Source: Sedimenticola sp.
Lineage (GTDB): Bacteria > Pseudomonadota > Gammaproteobacteria > Chromatiales > Chromatiaceae
DNA length: 64,000 nt
Assembly (NCBI GenBank): GCA_027068915.1
Contig: JAMOLT010000048.1
Span: forward strand, 62,001 to 126,000
Direction of reading: 5' to 3'
Part shown: positions 1 through 10,194 of the stretch, one piece after another
Numbering within the stretch: position 1 is the first letter of the stretch
Layout: each line of letters opens with the position of its first letter
Notes under the pieces: generated by a model
Database searches by the model: none
What the model was told of the DNA's origin: nothing
What the model saw: only the letters and a program-made list of their open reading frames with translations
Translations under genes and position numbers: made by a program

Positions 1-609
1 TTGTTCAACGGCGCAGACGGGCGAGACTATCGGGCAACGCTGGTTCAGGTGGAAAAAAAAGCCGTAACCGCCAGGATTACCTCCACCAGCGAAGTGGAAC
101 CTCCGCCACGACTATCCATCGGGCTTGCCTTGGGCATCTCCCGCAGTGAACGCATGGATCTGGCCCTGCAAAAAAGTGTGGAGCTGGGAGTAGCGCAAAT
201 CTTCCCTTTGTTTACAGAACGCACCCAGGTGAAGCTTTCCCTTCAGCGTCAGCAAAAGCGCCTGCAGCACTGGCGGAGAATCGTCGCCAGTGCCTGCGAG
301 CAATGTGGACGGCGCTGGCTCCCGGTATTGCATCCTACGCAAAGCTACTGCCAGTGGCTGGAACACAGCGGAAAGAATGCATTGTTCCTGGATCCCGGGG
401 CAAAACTCAGCCTGCCCGATATCGACAACCCGGAAGACAGTCTTTGTTTTCTCAGCGGTCCAGAGGGGGGATTCAGCGAGGAAGAAAGAAAAGCCGCGAT
501 TGCGGCCGGCTGCACCCTGGTGCGTCTGGGTCCGAGAGTGCTGCGCACGGAGACTGCGCCTCTGGCGGCAATTGCAGCCGCCCAGACGCTATGGGGTGAT
601 TTTCTGTAG
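1..609 (+). CDS. rsmE: 16S rRNA (uracil1498-N3)-methyltransferase RsmE, 5' partial
   Basis: RsmE methylates N3 of U1498 in 16S rRNA using S-adenosylmethionine. The SPOUT-fold signature is clear near the C-terminus: LSGPEGGFSEEE followed by RLGPRVLRTETAPLAA, the knotted cofactor-binding region. About 202 residues are present where the family usually has about 240, so the N-terminal PUA-like part is cut by the window edge; the TTG at position 1 is just where the sequence begins, not a start codon. Its 3' end overlaps the convergent chpC-like gene by about 20 bases, leaving no room for a separate terminator. In P. aeruginosa rsmE also lies near the end of the pil-chp cluster. Confidence 0.93.
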   Translation: MFNGADGRDYRATLVQVEKKAVTARITSTSEVEPPPRLSIGLALGISRSERMDLALQKSVELGVAQIFPLFTERTQVKLSLQRQQKRLQHWRRIVASACEQCGRRWLPVLHPTQSYCQWLEHSGKNALFLDPGAKLSLPDIDNPEDSLCFLSGPEGGFSEEERKAAIAAGCTLVRLGPRVLRTETAPLAAIAAAQTLWGDFL

Positions 610-1065
610 CAGCGCCCCCAGGCGCTCCAGATCAGGAATAAGTGCTTCTACATCCAGCACCCGTACCCGGTCGCTGATGGGCCAGTCATCCGGCCAGGGA
701 TCGCCTTCCACCACTGCAAGGTTGTCCTCATTCAGGGTCACCAGGCGGGGCATTCCCGTGGCTTCGATGCCGATGAAAGGGGTTTTCAGCTTGTCGGAAA
801 AGACATGCACGATGATGATGCGCTTTCGGCCCCGCTTGCCTTCCCGCTCTACCCCGAGCACACGCTCCATGGAAACCAGGGGCAGCACCAGATTTCTCCA
901 GGAAAAGCTGCCCAGCAACCAGCTTGCCTCGGTGGTATTTTCATTAATTTCCCGGTAACCCAGTATCTCGATTACGGCAGCCACCGGAAGCAGCAAAGGC
1001 ATCTGCCGTTGCGGAATCAGTAACCCCTGCAGCTCATGTACCGCACCAGATTCAACGCTATGCAT
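589..1065 (-). CDS. CheW-like adaptor of the Pil-Chp system (ChpC-like)
   Basis: A 158-residue protein with one CheW fold (hydrophobic strands LLLPVAAVIEILGY, LVLPLVSMERVLG and RIIIVHVF). CheW domains couple receptors to the CheA-type kinase at the inner membrane. It is the last gene of the minus-strand operon and overlaps the chpA stop by 8 bases (ATGCATAG), so translational coupling is likely. Position after chpA and size fit ChpC of P. aeruginosa better than PilI, which is encoded separately at 9250-9804. It converges on rsmE with overlapping 3' ends. The exact orthology is inference. Confidence 0.8.
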   Translation of the reverse strand: MHSVESGAVHELQGLLIPQRQMPLLLPVAAVIEILGYREINENTTEASWLLGSFSWRNLVLPLVSMERVLGVEREGKRGRKRIIIVHVFSDKLKTPFIGIEATGMPRLVTLNEDNLAVVEGDPWPDDWPISDRVRVLDVEALIPDLERLGALLQKITP

Positions 1066-4000
1066 CGCTATTCTCCGCCAGCAGCGTGTAGATATTCTCC
1101 AGCAAATCGGTTTCCTGGTAGGGCTTGCCCAAATAACGGTTTACGCCCAGCTCCATGGCACGCTCACGGTGCTTTTCGCCGGTGCGGGAAGTAATCATGA
1201 TGATAGGAATATCCGCCAGGTCCGGGGTATTGCGAATATGGCGCGCCAGCTCGTAACCATCCATACGTGGCATCTCGATATCCAGGAGCATGACATCCGG
1301 CTTGGCTTCCTGCAGCACCGTGATGGCATCCACGCCATCACGTGCGGTAAGAACCTGCATGTTGTGACGTTCCAGCAAACGACTGGTAACCTTGCGCACG
1401 GTGATGGAGTCATCCACGACCATCACGGTTATACCCGCCGCCTCTTCTTCCTGCTTTACAATCGGCGCCTGGGTGACCACGTCGGAACGAACCAGCGCGT
1501 TTACATCCAATAGCAGCGCAATCTTGCCATCCGCAAGAATGGTGCCGCCGGTAAACCAGCGCACACCACTGAGCTGCGCCCCGATGGATTTGACCACCAC
1601 CTGGTAGTTGCCCAGCAGATGATCGAGCTGGATCGCCATGCGTTGTTCGCCAGAGCGCACCAGCAGTAGCGGATACCACTTGATGTTTTCCTGGATCACC
1701 GGCTCGGAAATGCCCAGCATGGCGCCAAGGTAGCGAACCGGATACTGGTGCCCTCCATACTCGATCCCTTCTGTATACCCGTTGTAGCAAGCTGTCAGAT
1801 CTTTACGGGAAACCCGGATGATAACTTCTGCAGAACCATGGGGGATCGCCAGCACCTCATCTGCAACCTGCACCAGCAGGGCTTCGGAGATCGCCAGGGT
1901 AAAGGGCAGGCGAATAACAAAGCTGCTGCCCTGGCCCCACTGGGAAAGAATCTCCAGGGAGCCGCCCAGCTGCTTGATCTCGCTGACTACCGCATCCATG
2001 CCGACACCACGGCCTGCCACCTGGGTTACCTCTGTCGCCGTGGTAAAACCGGGTTGCAGGATAAACTGATACAACGCATCATCATTCACTTCCGCATCAG
2101 CTTCGAGCAAACCGTTGGCGACGGCCTTGTTGCGAATGGCTTCACTGTCCAGCCCGGCGCCGTCATCAGAGATACTCAACACCACCTCTGTGCCCTCCCT
2201 GGACAACACCAGGGAAACCTTGCCGCTCTCCGGCTTGCCATGAGCGGTGCGCTGCTCCGGTGGTTCGATGCCGTGCGCCACAGCATTGCGCAGCAAATGC
2301 TCCAGGGGGCCCATGATTCGATTCAATATGGTGCGGTCGATCTCTCCTTCTGCCCCCCGCACATGAAGTTCTGCTTTTTTGCCCAGATTCTGGGCTGTCT
2401 GGCGCACCACGCGCTGCAGCCGGGATGCCTGGCGGTTGAAAGGCACCATGCGGCTGCGCAGCAAGCCATCCTGCAGGTCGTTCGTCACCCGCGCCTGCTG
2501 CAGCATCAGGGTATCGGCATCCCGAGTTTGCTCGCTCAGGGTTTCGCCAATATTGGAAAGGTCATTGATGGTTTCCGACAACGCCCGGGACAGTTGCTGC
2601 AGGGTGGAATACTGATCCATTTCCAGTGGATCAAAATCCTGGTAACGCTTGCTTTCGCTCTCCCGTTCATGCCGCGAACGAACCTGTACTTCGGTTTCCA
2701 GCTCCAGCGCACGTAGTTGCTTGCGCAGACGGGAAATAGTGTCATTGAGCTCCTGCAAATCACTCTGCACGGTTTTGTTATGCTGTTCCAGGCGTGCGCG
2801 GTAGATGCTTACCTCACCGGCATTGTTTACCAGCTGATCGAGCAGTTCTGCCAGCACCCTGACGCGTTCTCCCTTCCCTGCAAGCTCTTCTTCCGCCTGT
2901 AGCGGTGGTGGGCGGTGTTTTGCCTTTGTGGGAATTTCGCCAGCCGGGAAAGGCAGCACCTTCCCTTCCACATCAAGCAGCTCGCTGTCTCCCAAAAGCC
3001 CGGATTCGGTGAGCAATTGCGAGTCCACCATAAAGGACGATTCCATCTGGGTGTCAACGATGGTGCTGACTTCCGACATCTGGGATGTGCTTTGCAACAA
3101 CAGGGATTCCGAAGCACGCTCTTCCCGCGCTTCCGGCAACTGCCATTGCTCACCCGCAGCCGCCTGTTCCAGGGCATGAGTGACCGCGGAGAGCGCAGGC
3201 ACGGCTCCGGATCGCTGCAGCTGATCGATGGTGGTTTCAAGGGCATCCAGCCCCTGGCGCACCAGAGGAACCAGATCGTCTTTGGCCGCAAGATCACCGG
3301 AAGCCAGATTCTCAAACAGGGATTCCAGTGCATGGCTTAGATCTCCCAGGGAAAACAGCCCGGCAAAACGTGCGTTCCCCTTGAGGGTGTGCAGGTTGCG
3401 CATCCACCCGTCAATGGGTGCCTGGGCGGTAAGATCTTCCTGCCACTGTGTATAGAACTCTTCCAGCTGCTCACTCAGTTCACCAGCTTCTTCGAGGAAG
3501 ATTTCCAGCATTTCCGGATCAACATCCGGCTTGGCCACAACGGCAGCAGGCTCCGCCTCTTTTGCTGCAGGTTCCAAAGAAACCTCAGGAACAAGCTCTC
3601 CCTCTTCATGCCAGGATTCGGAAAGCAGGATGGATTCTGGCTCTTCCTCCAACTGCCCGGAAACCAGCTGCTGCAAGCCTTGGGCAAGATCGCCGGCAAT
3701 TTCCGCCTGCGCCGCCAGATCCGGCAGCTTGCCGTTCAGGTGCAGCATGTCCAGCGCGCTCTCTACATCCTCAAGCACCTGACCGATGCTGTCTTTGGTA
3801 TCTTCATCCACCTCTCCCCGGTTTTCCAGGAGCACCTCAAAAAAGGATTCCAGCCCCTGCAATACTTCGCCCAGGGGAGCAAAACCCGCCAGTCGGGCGC
3901 CGCCTTTGAGGGTGTGCAAATCCCTGCAGATTTGCACTCCGACTTCAGACAAGGCGTTTTCCCGCCATACCGCCATGCGCTCCGCCAACTGCGGAAATAT

Positions 4001-6952
4001 TTCTCCGGCTTCTTCAAGGAATACCTCCCGGGCTTCGCGCTCAGGAGCCAGGTCAGAGAAGATTTCACTGTCTGCTCCAACCTGCAATTCCGAAATTGCA
4101 TCAGGCAGGGCATGATCCTGCTGTTGAATATCTTCCACCAGCTTTTCCCAGCCAGCAATTTCGGCACCAGGCGTATTGATTGCCTCCAACATGCGCTGCA
4201 TGGTAGCCCTGAACTGTCCAAACAGCTCCAGCGCCGGCTCGTCGCAAACATGGGACAGTTGATGCAGGTGCTTGCAGTACTGCTCCATTTCCCCTGCCAG
4301 TGTGGCCATGGGAACCACTTCGGCAAGGTGCGAGCTTCCATGCAATGTATGTACCGCCAGAACCACATCCGTACCAACGGTACAGCCCTCACATTGCACC
4401 ATAAAATCATCAATAACAGCTAGATGGGTTGCAGATTCAGCCTTGAATATCTCAACCAGATCCTCCGCCAGCAAGATAGAGGAATTTTCCAGCTCACTTT
4501 CCTGCGCGCCTGGTTCATCGCCACCCTGCCCGGGCAATTCTTCGGTGATCAGCTCTTCCAGTCCGGCGAATTCAGAACCAGCCAGCCCTTCATCAACGGT
4601 TTTCGGCTGTTCCGCCCTTTCTGCCAGAGCAAAACCACGCCGCCCCAGTTTTTCAACATCAATGTTTATGGACGCCCCCTCGGCCTGGGCATCGATCAGT
4701 ACAGGCACCACTGCAATAACATCATCAAGGTAGGCAATCACCTCTTCATCGGGTTTTACACTACCTTCCATGACGCCATTCAGCAGGCTCTCCACCGCCC
4801 AGGAGAATTCACCGATAATATGCGCCCCTACCATGCGCCCGCTGCCTTTGAGGGTATGGAAAGAACGCCGGAAATTTTGCAGCGCCTGCTCATCGCTATG
4901 GTCTGCCTTCCAAAGTGGGTACTGGGTCTGAATCACTTCCAGCTCTTCTGCCGCCTCTTCCATGAAGATATCGAAAATTTCCGGGTCGATCTCATCCATT
5001 TGCAGGGTAACCCCGGTGTCTTCCATTTCCGGAGCTGTTGTTTTTGTATCCTCTGTTGCGGATATTTCTCTCGTATCAGGAGCAGCCTCCTGCTCTTCAT
5101 TTACGAAGTCTTCACCAGGAATACCCTCCTCTGACAACAACTCGGAAGCAATTTGCTGGTCTTCCGGCAGGTCATCCGAAAGCATAGAATCCGTAAACAG
5201 CTCCTGGTCGGCTGCAGACTCCTTTGTTTCCTGCTCCTCAAACTCCGGGTGTGCCTGCGCTTCTTCCGCCGCTTCTTCTGAAGTCAACCTGAGCAATGCT
5301 TCTGCAGCATATTCTGTAAACTGCTCCAGTTTGCTGCGCTTTTCAAGGCGGGCTTCCAGATAGTATTCAATGCCCGCAAACAGGTCCACCAGGGCGCTTT
5401 GCTGAACGCTGTTCAACTGCACCTCCTCATTGCTCAGCTCACGCAGTATGGGCTCAGCCTGGCGCATCAGGTCGGTTACAGCATCCAGATTGGCCAGTTC
5501 AAAGACGCCTACCAGCTTGTGCACACTGTCGGCAACTTCAACCAGACCGCCACTGTCAGTCGTACCCCGAAGATACCGTTCCACACCTGACTTGATCTGT
5601 GAATATTCGGTAAACGCTTCCGAAATGACCGCCACGACGCTTTCTTCAGTCTCCTGGTCATGCGCCGCTTCCCGTTCCTGTTGCGAATCTGCGCTGGACA
5701 GTTTTCCTGAGCCAGATGTGGTCAGCGCAGATTCAACCTCTACGATGACCGTCGCAATCTGCATAAGCTGCTCATCATCCAGCAACTCCTTGGCTGCCTC
5801 CGATTCAGACAGGTTGCCCGCCACTTCAGAAAGCTTTTCCCGCAAGGAACCGCGCCCCAGCATTCCGAGAGTATCTCCCGCCTTAAGCAATTGATCGCTC
5901 AAACTCTGCAGGCGATGCGTTTCTTCCCTGTCGCCACGAATGTAAAGATCCAGGGCTTCTTTCACCTGCAGCAGATCTTCCAGCAATGCGCCGGCAACCG
6001 CTTGCAGCACGTTTTCATCCGCCCCCATAGTGGCTTCCGCCGGGGATTTATGGATTTGGTCAGGAAAACTGTTGGCCAGATCAGCAGTGCGCTTTACCGT
6101 CAGCACCACGGGGTTGACCGAATGCGAGCGTGAAACAAAATACAGCAGGTTCTTCAGCAGATCGGTGGGAAAATCGGTTACTGCTGCCTCTTCACCATCT
6201 TCAGCCAGTCGCTTCAATACACGGTCAACCCGGCTGAACAACTGTTTTACTTCCGTATCAGCGGTAAATTCACCATCGATAAGGGTGACTACCAGCGCTT
6301 CCCCCGCGTCCATGAGACGGCGCAGGCGCAAGGTGCCAGCCACCGCATTGATCTTTTGCAGGACATCCAGGACTTCATGCAGGCCCTCATCCAGTTTGTC
6401 GTCTCGATACCAGAGCAACAGACCCTTGTGGTAACGATTACGCAGCCGCCGTATGATGCCGGGCAATTGTTCGTTTCCCGAGCCAGGAACCACTGGCTCG
6501 CGCTCAACCAGGCGATCCAGATTCGGCGCATAGAGCACAATCTCCGATGCCGGCGCCACGTTGCGCAGCGCACGCAAATCATTCAGCACAGGCAGCAGCA
6601 CCAGGGGGATGTCCGGCTCGCCCTTTTCCAGTCGTTGCAAATAGGGTGGCAGTTGAACCAGGCCCAGCATCAGGGATTCTGCAATACGCTCACTGCCGGA
6701 AAATGCGCCATCAGCCAGCAGCCGGGCAACGCGCTCCATTTCTTCCACCAGCATGCCGGCCCCGTAGACCTGCACCATGCGCAGGGTGCCCAGGAGCTGA
6801 TGGACATGCTTCAGATAAACCTGAATGCCATCGCCGCTGAAACCAGCACTCACATACTCTTCCAGCGCCTGGCGGGCGAGCAGTATGGTTTCATCCATAC
6901 CCTCCTTCACCCAGCGCAAGGTGGCGTAATCAGGCTTTTCCATGTCAGTCAT
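1058..6952 (-). CDS. chpA: ChpA (PilL)-type hybrid CheA kinase with multiple Hpt domains and receiver
   Basis: Central histidine kinase of the type IV pilus chemosensory pathway, about 1964 residues. In order: helical N-terminal Hpt-like regions with weak motifs HQLLGTL (about residue 55) and HKLVGVF (about 475); canonical Hpt motifs HTLKGSG (about 700), HTLHGSS (about 870), HTLKGGA (about 1015) and HTLKGNA (about 1190); long acidic linkers; a CheA dimerisation and ATPase region (LLRNAVAHGIEPPEQR, DDGAGLDSEA, GRGVGMDAV); a CheW-like region; and a C-terminal receiver with VVDDSITVRK, phospho-Asp in MLLDIEMP and YLGKPY. The ATG at 6952 is preceded by GGGGATCTTTG, a better start than the upstream TTG-type extension at 6988. 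It should phosphorylate PilG and PilH. Only four of six Hpt-like motifs look canonical. Confidence 0.95.
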   Translation of the reverse strand: MTDMEKPDYATLRWVKEGMDETILLARQALEEYVSAGFSGDGIQVYLKHVHQLLGTLRMVQVYGAGMLVEEMERVARLLADGAFSGSERIAESLMLGLVQLPPYLQRLEKGEPDIPLVLLPVLNDLRALRNVAPASEIVLYAPNLDRLVEREPVVPGSGNEQLPGIIRRLRNRYHKGLLLWYRDDKLDEGLHEVLDVLQKINAVAGTLRLRRLMDAGEALVVTLIDGEFTADTEVKQLFSRVDRVLKRLAEDGEEAAVTDFPTDLLKNLLYFVSRSHSVNPVVLTVKRTADLANSFPDQIHKSPAEATMGADENVLQAVAGALLEDLLQVKEALDLYIRGDREETHRLQSLSDQLLKAGDTLGMLGRGSLREKLSEVAGNLSESEAAKELLDDEQLMQIATVIVEVESALTTSGSGKLSSADSQQEREAAHDQETEESVVAVISEAFTEYSQIKSGVERYLRGTTDSGGLVEVADSVHKLVGVFELANLDAVTDLMRQAEPILRELSNEEVQLNSVQQSALVDLFAGIEYYLEARLEKRSKLEQFTEYAAEALLRLTSEEAAEEAQAHPEFEEQETKESAADQELFTDSMLSDDLPEDQQIASELLSEEGIPGEDFVNEEQEAAPDTREISATEDTKTTAPEMEDTGVTLQMDEIDPEIFDIFMEEAAEELEVIQTQYPLWKADHSDEQALQNFRRSFHTLKGSGRMVGAHIIGEFSWAVESLLNGVMEGSVKPDEEVIAYLDDVIAVVPVLIDAQAEGASINIDVEKLGRRGFALAERAEQPKTVDEGLAGSEFAGLEELITEELPGQGGDEPGAQESELENSSILLAEDLVEIFKAESATHLAVIDDFMVQCEGCTVGTDVVLAVHTLHGSSHLAEVVPMATLAGEMEQYCKHLHQLSHVCDEPALELFGQFRATMQRMLEAINTPGAEIAGWEKLVEDIQQQDHALPDAISELQVGADSEIFSDLAPEREAREVFLEEAGEIFPQLAERMAVWRENALSEVGVQICRDLHTLKGGARLAGFAPLGEVLQGLESFFEVLLENRGEVDEDTKDSIGQVLEDVESALDMLHLNGKLPDLAAQAEIAGDLAQGLQQLVSGQLEEEPESILLSESWHEEGELVPEVSLEPAAKEAEPAAVVAKPDVDPEMLEIFLEEAGELSEQLEEFYTQWQEDLTAQAPIDGWMRNLHTLKGNARFAGLFSLGDLSHALESLFENLASGDLAAKDDLVPLVRQGLDALETTIDQLQRSGAVPALSAVTHALEQAAAGEQWQLPEAREERASESLLLQSTSQMSEVSTIVDTQMESSFMVDSQLLTESGLLGDSELLDVEGKVLPFPAGEIPTKAKHRPPPLQAEEELAGKGERVRVLAELLDQLVNNAGEVSIYRARLEQHNKTVQSDLQELNDTISRLRKQLRALELETEVQVRSRHERESESKRYQDFDPLEMDQYSTLQQLSRALSETINDLSNIGETLSEQTRDADTLMLQQARVTNDLQDGLLRSRMVPFNRQASRLQRVVRQTAQNLGKKAELHVRGAEGEIDRTILNRIMGPLEHLLRNAVAHGIEPPEQRTAHGKPESGKVSLVLSREGTEVVLSISDDGAGLDSEAIRNKAVANGLLEADAEVNDDALYQFILQPGFTTATEVTQVAGRGVGMDAVVSEIKQLGGSLEILSQWGQGSSFVIRLPFTLAISEALLVQVADEVLAIPHGSAEVIIRVSRKDLTACYNGYTEGIEYGGHQYPVRYLGAMLGISEPVIQENIKWYPLLLVRSGEQRMAIQLDHLLGNYQVVVKSIGAQLSGVRWFTGGTILADGKIALLLDVNALVRSDVVTQAPIVKQEEEAAGITVMVVDDSITVRKVTSRLLERHNMQVLTARDGVDAITVLQEAKPDVMLLDIEMPRMDGYELARHIRNTPDLADIPIIMITSRTGEKHRERAMELGVNRYLGKPYQETDLLENIYTLLAENSDA

Positions 6953-7048
6953 CAAAGATCCCCAGGATGAGCTACAGAGCGCGAGCAATACTGGTCAAGC
7001 AGGAAACGGCCAGCCAGAACAAACCGGAAGCACATTCAAGCAATACCG

Positions 7049-9157
7049 TTACATTTTTTCCGGAAGCACAAACCCGGCGACGGACTGACGCAGACGATTG
7101 GTCTTTTCCGCCAGCTCGCCGATTTCGGCAGCTGCGTTGGCGGTGCCATCTGTTGTCTGCTGCGTGATTTCCTGGACAACACCCATGGTATCGTTCAGCT
7201 GTCGGGCTTCCGAAGATTCCTGCTGGGCGGAATCAGCCAGCTTGATGATAATGCCGGCAATCTCATTGGAAACTTTCTCGATTTCCTGCAATGCAGTATC
7301 TGCATCCTCCGCCAGGCCCGCACCACTAACCACTTCTGTGGTACTCGCTTCCATTGAGCTAACTGCCTCGTTGGTATCTGCCTGGATGGTCTGTACCAGC
7401 GCTTCAATCTGCTTGGTCGCATTGGCGGATCGCTCCGCAAGGCGCTGTACTTCGTCCGCAACCACCGCAAAACCACGACCGGCCTCACCCGCCATCGCCG
7501 CCTGCATGGCAGCATTCAATGCCAGGATGTTGGTCTGGTCGGCAATATCCTCAATAAGCTCAACGATATTACCGATTTCCTGGGAGCTCTCACCAAGACG
7601 TTTGATCCGCTTGGAGGTTTCCTGAATCTGTTCACGAATATTATCCATGCCGTTAATGGTACGGCGCACCGCTTCTCCACCTTTGGACGCCAGTTCTACC
7701 GAGCTTCCTGCAACTTGCGCAGACTCTGTAGCACTGTTTGACATATTTTCAAGCGCAGCCGTCATCTTGTCGATCGTGGAGCTGGCTCCCGTTATCTGTT
7801 CACGTTGGTGCTCGGCGGCATCCGCCAGGTGCATGATCGTCGCCTGGGTATCCTGTGCAGAGCCGGACACTTCTTCGGTGGTCTGGTTGATGGATTCAAC
7901 CACCTCACGCATGGCTTCAATCGCATAGTTGATGGAGTCAGCAATGGCACCGGTAATATCTTCTGTTACCGTAGCCTGTACCGACAGATCACCATCGGCC
8001 AGGTCACCCATTTCATCCAGCAGACGACGAATCGCTTCCTGGTTTCTCTGGTATTGCTCGGCAGTAAATTGTTCGCGCTTGCGCGCCTGGCCAATCAAAA
8101 CCATACCAAGCAAGATCAGCAGCACGGGAATCAATGCACCCAGCGCAGTCACCAAAGCAGTATTGATGGAAATGCCGGCGATTTTCATACTTCCCGCCTC
8201 GGTACCATATAGCCTGATGGTCTCACGCGCTTCTTCCGCTACCTTGTCCGAGGACAATGCAAGCTGGTTCGGCACATCCATATCCGGCAACATTTCGCCT
8301 TCAGCCAGTGCCATCTCACTCATGCCAACTTCCCCGATAGCTTCCAGTGCAGGCAACACGTTTGAGATCATGCCCAGAATCACGCCCAGAGATTCATCGA
8401 TATCCCCGAGAACGGCTTTGGCTTCCAGCAACTGTCCTTTCAGGCTTTCATCGTCCACCGCTTCAATTCCCAAGGCGGCGCTGCCACCAACCAGGGCATT
8501 GACCACGGTTTTCAACTCATCCACGTCCTGCGTCAACTGATCTACGGCAAGGGCTGTCGCCGCCCCACCGGACAGAACTTCATTCAACGAGGAATTGATA
8601 CGCTCCGCCAGAAACAACTGCCGGGAAGCATAGAATATCTGTGTTGGTGTAGCCTTCTTCTCCACCAGCGCATTGGTAACCTCGGAGGAGATCTCCAGCA
8701 AGTCCGGCAAGGTATCCCGGATGGCGCTGATGATTTCATTCACCGAAAGAATCGATTCCTTGTTGTTGAGAATGGCATCCGCGTGGGAACGCAGCTCCAG
8801 CCAGGCATTTTCCAGTTTGCGCAGTTGCGGCTGCATGGCGGCAGGCGAAGGCGGCAAATCCAGCTCGGGCTGACCGTTCTTCAAGGCGTCCAGCAGCTCG
8901 GAAAACCGGCTTCTGGCCTCTTGCACACGGGTAAACGAGGCTTCTTTACCGCTTGCAGCCTCCCTAGCGTATTTGGCAATCTGGTGTGCAAGCACCTGCT
9001 GCTCAGAAGCGTACAGAACATACTTTTCCAGATGTGCCGTGTGCTTCGCCCAGGTGACAAAGGCCAAGACCCCCGCCACCAAGGCCGCAATCAGCAACAC
9101 GGAAAGCAGTGGAACCAATGCCGACCGGCTGAATCCTTTTTTTGCTCTAGCTACCAT
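7049..9157 (-). CDS. pilJ: PilJ, methyl-accepting chemotaxis protein of twitching motility
   Basis: Inner-membrane receptor that feeds the ChpA kinase. A first membrane segment (about residues 12-33, [17 protein letters not shown]) precedes a periplasmic PilJ-type sensor region; a second ([20 protein letters not shown], about 340-360) leads to HAMP and the long signalling hairpin, with the conserved tip [21 protein letters not shown] chose ATG 9157 over the GTG at 9190 because GGGG lies 7 bases before it and the membrane helix then starts normally. The hairpin has the usual Glu/Gln-rich helices, yet no methyltransferase (PilK) or methylesterase gene lies in the operon. Between pilI and chpA, as expected apart from the missing pilK. 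Confidence 0.95.
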   Translation of the reverse strand: MVARAKKGFSRSALVPLLSVLLIAALVAGVLAFVTWAKHTAHLEKYVLYASEQQVLAHQIAKYAREAASGKEASFTRVQEARSRFSELLDALKNGQPELDLPPSPAAMQPQLRKLENAWLELRSHADAILNNKESILSVNEIISAIRDTLPDLLEISSEVTNALVEKKATPTQIFYASRQLFLAERINSSLNEVLSGGAATALAVDQLTQDVDELKTVVNALVGGSAALGIEAVDDESLKGQLLEAKAVLGDIDESLGVILGMISNVLPALEAIGEVGMSEMALAEGEMLPDMDVPNQLALSSDKVAEEARETIRLYGTEAGSMKIAGISINTALVTALGALIPVLLILLGMVLIGQARKREQFTAEQYQRNQEAIRRLLDEMGDLADGDLSVQATVTEDITGAIADSINYAIEAMREVVESINQTTEEVSGSAQDTQATIMHLADAAEHQREQITGASSTIDKMTAALENMSNSATESAQVAGSSVELASKGGEAVRRTINGMDNIREQIQETSKRIKRLGESSQEIGNIVELIEDIADQTNILALNAAMQAAMAGEAGRGFAVVADEVQRLAERSANATKQIEALVQTIQADTNEAVSSMEASTTEVVSGAGLAEDADTALQEIEKVSNEIAGIIIKLADSAQQESSEARQLNDTMGVVQEITQQTTDGTANAAAEIGELAEKTNRLRQSVAGFVLPEKM

Positions 9158-9249
9158 TTCAATACCCCATTTTTCGTGAGCCTGACTCACCCAACCAAGT
9201 TATTATTCGCCTTGTGGCATCACTGCCCGAATCAAACGAGCTTCAAATT

Positions 9250-9804
9250 TTATAAAGCGGCCGCCATGAAATGTTCATCATTGGCCAATGCCGCCATGCT
9301 GAAAACCGGCCAAACACCATCATCCAGCCCAAATACATCATAAACATAGCGCCCGAGAGCCCCTTCAAAATGCGCATCTGCAATTTGCTTGCTCACCGGA
9401 AGGTGGCGCATGCCGATAACAGATGACACCAGCAACCCTGTAGAGGCGCCCCGATTACGAATAACCAGTACGCGAGACTGCTCATTTACCGCTACGGCTC
9501 CACCGCCAATGAACTGCTGCAGATCAACGATGGGAAGCAGTTCTCCACGAATATTTGCCAACCCCAGCATCCAGCTTTTGGTTCCGGGAACCCGGGTAAC
9601 AGATTCCGGATAGGGCAACAGCTCACGAACCTCGTTCATTGCGGAGATCACTTTCACCCCGTCCAGCACGAAGGCCAGCCCCTGCCAGTCTTCTTCCTTG
9701 ACCATGGTTGCAGGAACCAGTGATTCCTGCGCCCTGCTGCGCTGGTCTGCTTCAGCCAGCCGCACCAGCACAGCCCGTGAACCCTGAGCGCTATCCCCGG
9801 ACAT
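9250..9804 (-). CDS. pilI: PilI, CheW-type adaptor for PilJ-ChpA
   Basis: A 184-residue CheW-domain protein linking PilJ to ChpA. The CheW core is visible: VISAMNEVRELLPYPESVTR, then LGLANIRGELLPIVDLQQF, and a C-terminal GLLVSSVIGMRHLP stretch. The longest reading frame begins at 9894, inside pilH; the ATG at 9804 overlaps the pilH stop (TGATG) and gives the expected length, so it is preferred. Located between pilH and pilJ as in other Pil-Chp operons. Confidence 0.92.
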   Translation of the reverse strand: MSGDSAQGSRAVLVRLAEADQRSRAQESLVPATMVKEEDWQGLAFVLDGVKVISAMNEVRELLPYPESVTRVPGTKSWMLGLANIRGELLPIVDLQQFIGGGAVAVNEQSRVLVIRNRGASTGLLVSSVIGMRHLPVSKQIADAHFEGALGRYVYDVFGLDDGVWPVFSMAALANDEHFMAAAL

Positions 9805-10172
9805 CAGCCAATCAACTCGCCTACCTTGGCCAGGAGCCGGGCCGAATCCACTGGTTTCACCAGATAATCCTTTGCCCCCTGGCGCATACCCCATTCCCGA
9901 TCCGTTTCCTGATCCTTGGTAGTGACGATAACAATGGGAATATGCTTTGTGGATGCATTCCGATGGATTTTGCGCGTGGCCTGAAAGCCGTTCAGGCCAG
10001 GCATGACCACATCCATCAATATCAGATCCGGCATTTCTTCAATCGCTTTTTGCACGCCCTCTTCACCATCAGTGGCAACCACCACCTGATAGCCCTCGGC
10101 ACCCAGTGCAGTGCTGAATATATGCACTTCTGTGGGGGAATCATCAACAATCAATACTTTTGCCATATTCAA
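9804..10172 (-). CDS. pilH: PilH, CheY-like response regulator
   Basis: A single receiver domain of 122 residues: acidic pocket LIVDDSPTE, phospho-acceptor Asp in ILMDVVMPGLNG, conserved Thr in IVTTKDQE and Lys in YLVKPVD. In the P. aeruginosa system PilH opposes PilG and favours retraction or acts as a phosphate sink; that role is carried over by homology. Encoded 22 bases after pilG and overlapping pilI by one base, so it sits in a tightly coupled operon. Confidence 0.93.
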   Translation of the reverse strand: MNMAKVLIVDDSPTEVHIFSTALGAEGYQVVVATDGEEGVQKAIEEMPDLILMDVVMPGLNGFQATRKIHRNASTKHIPIVIVTTKDQETDREWGMRQGAKDYLVKPVDSARLLAKVGELIG

Positions 10173-10194
10173 ATTTCCACTTGTTTAATTATTG

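Noticed and set aside
1748-4423. Long plus-strand open frames (for example 1748-2716 and 3389-4423)
   Set aside because: They lie wholly antisense to chpA, which has continuous domain homology; the products are low-complexity and match nothing I know.
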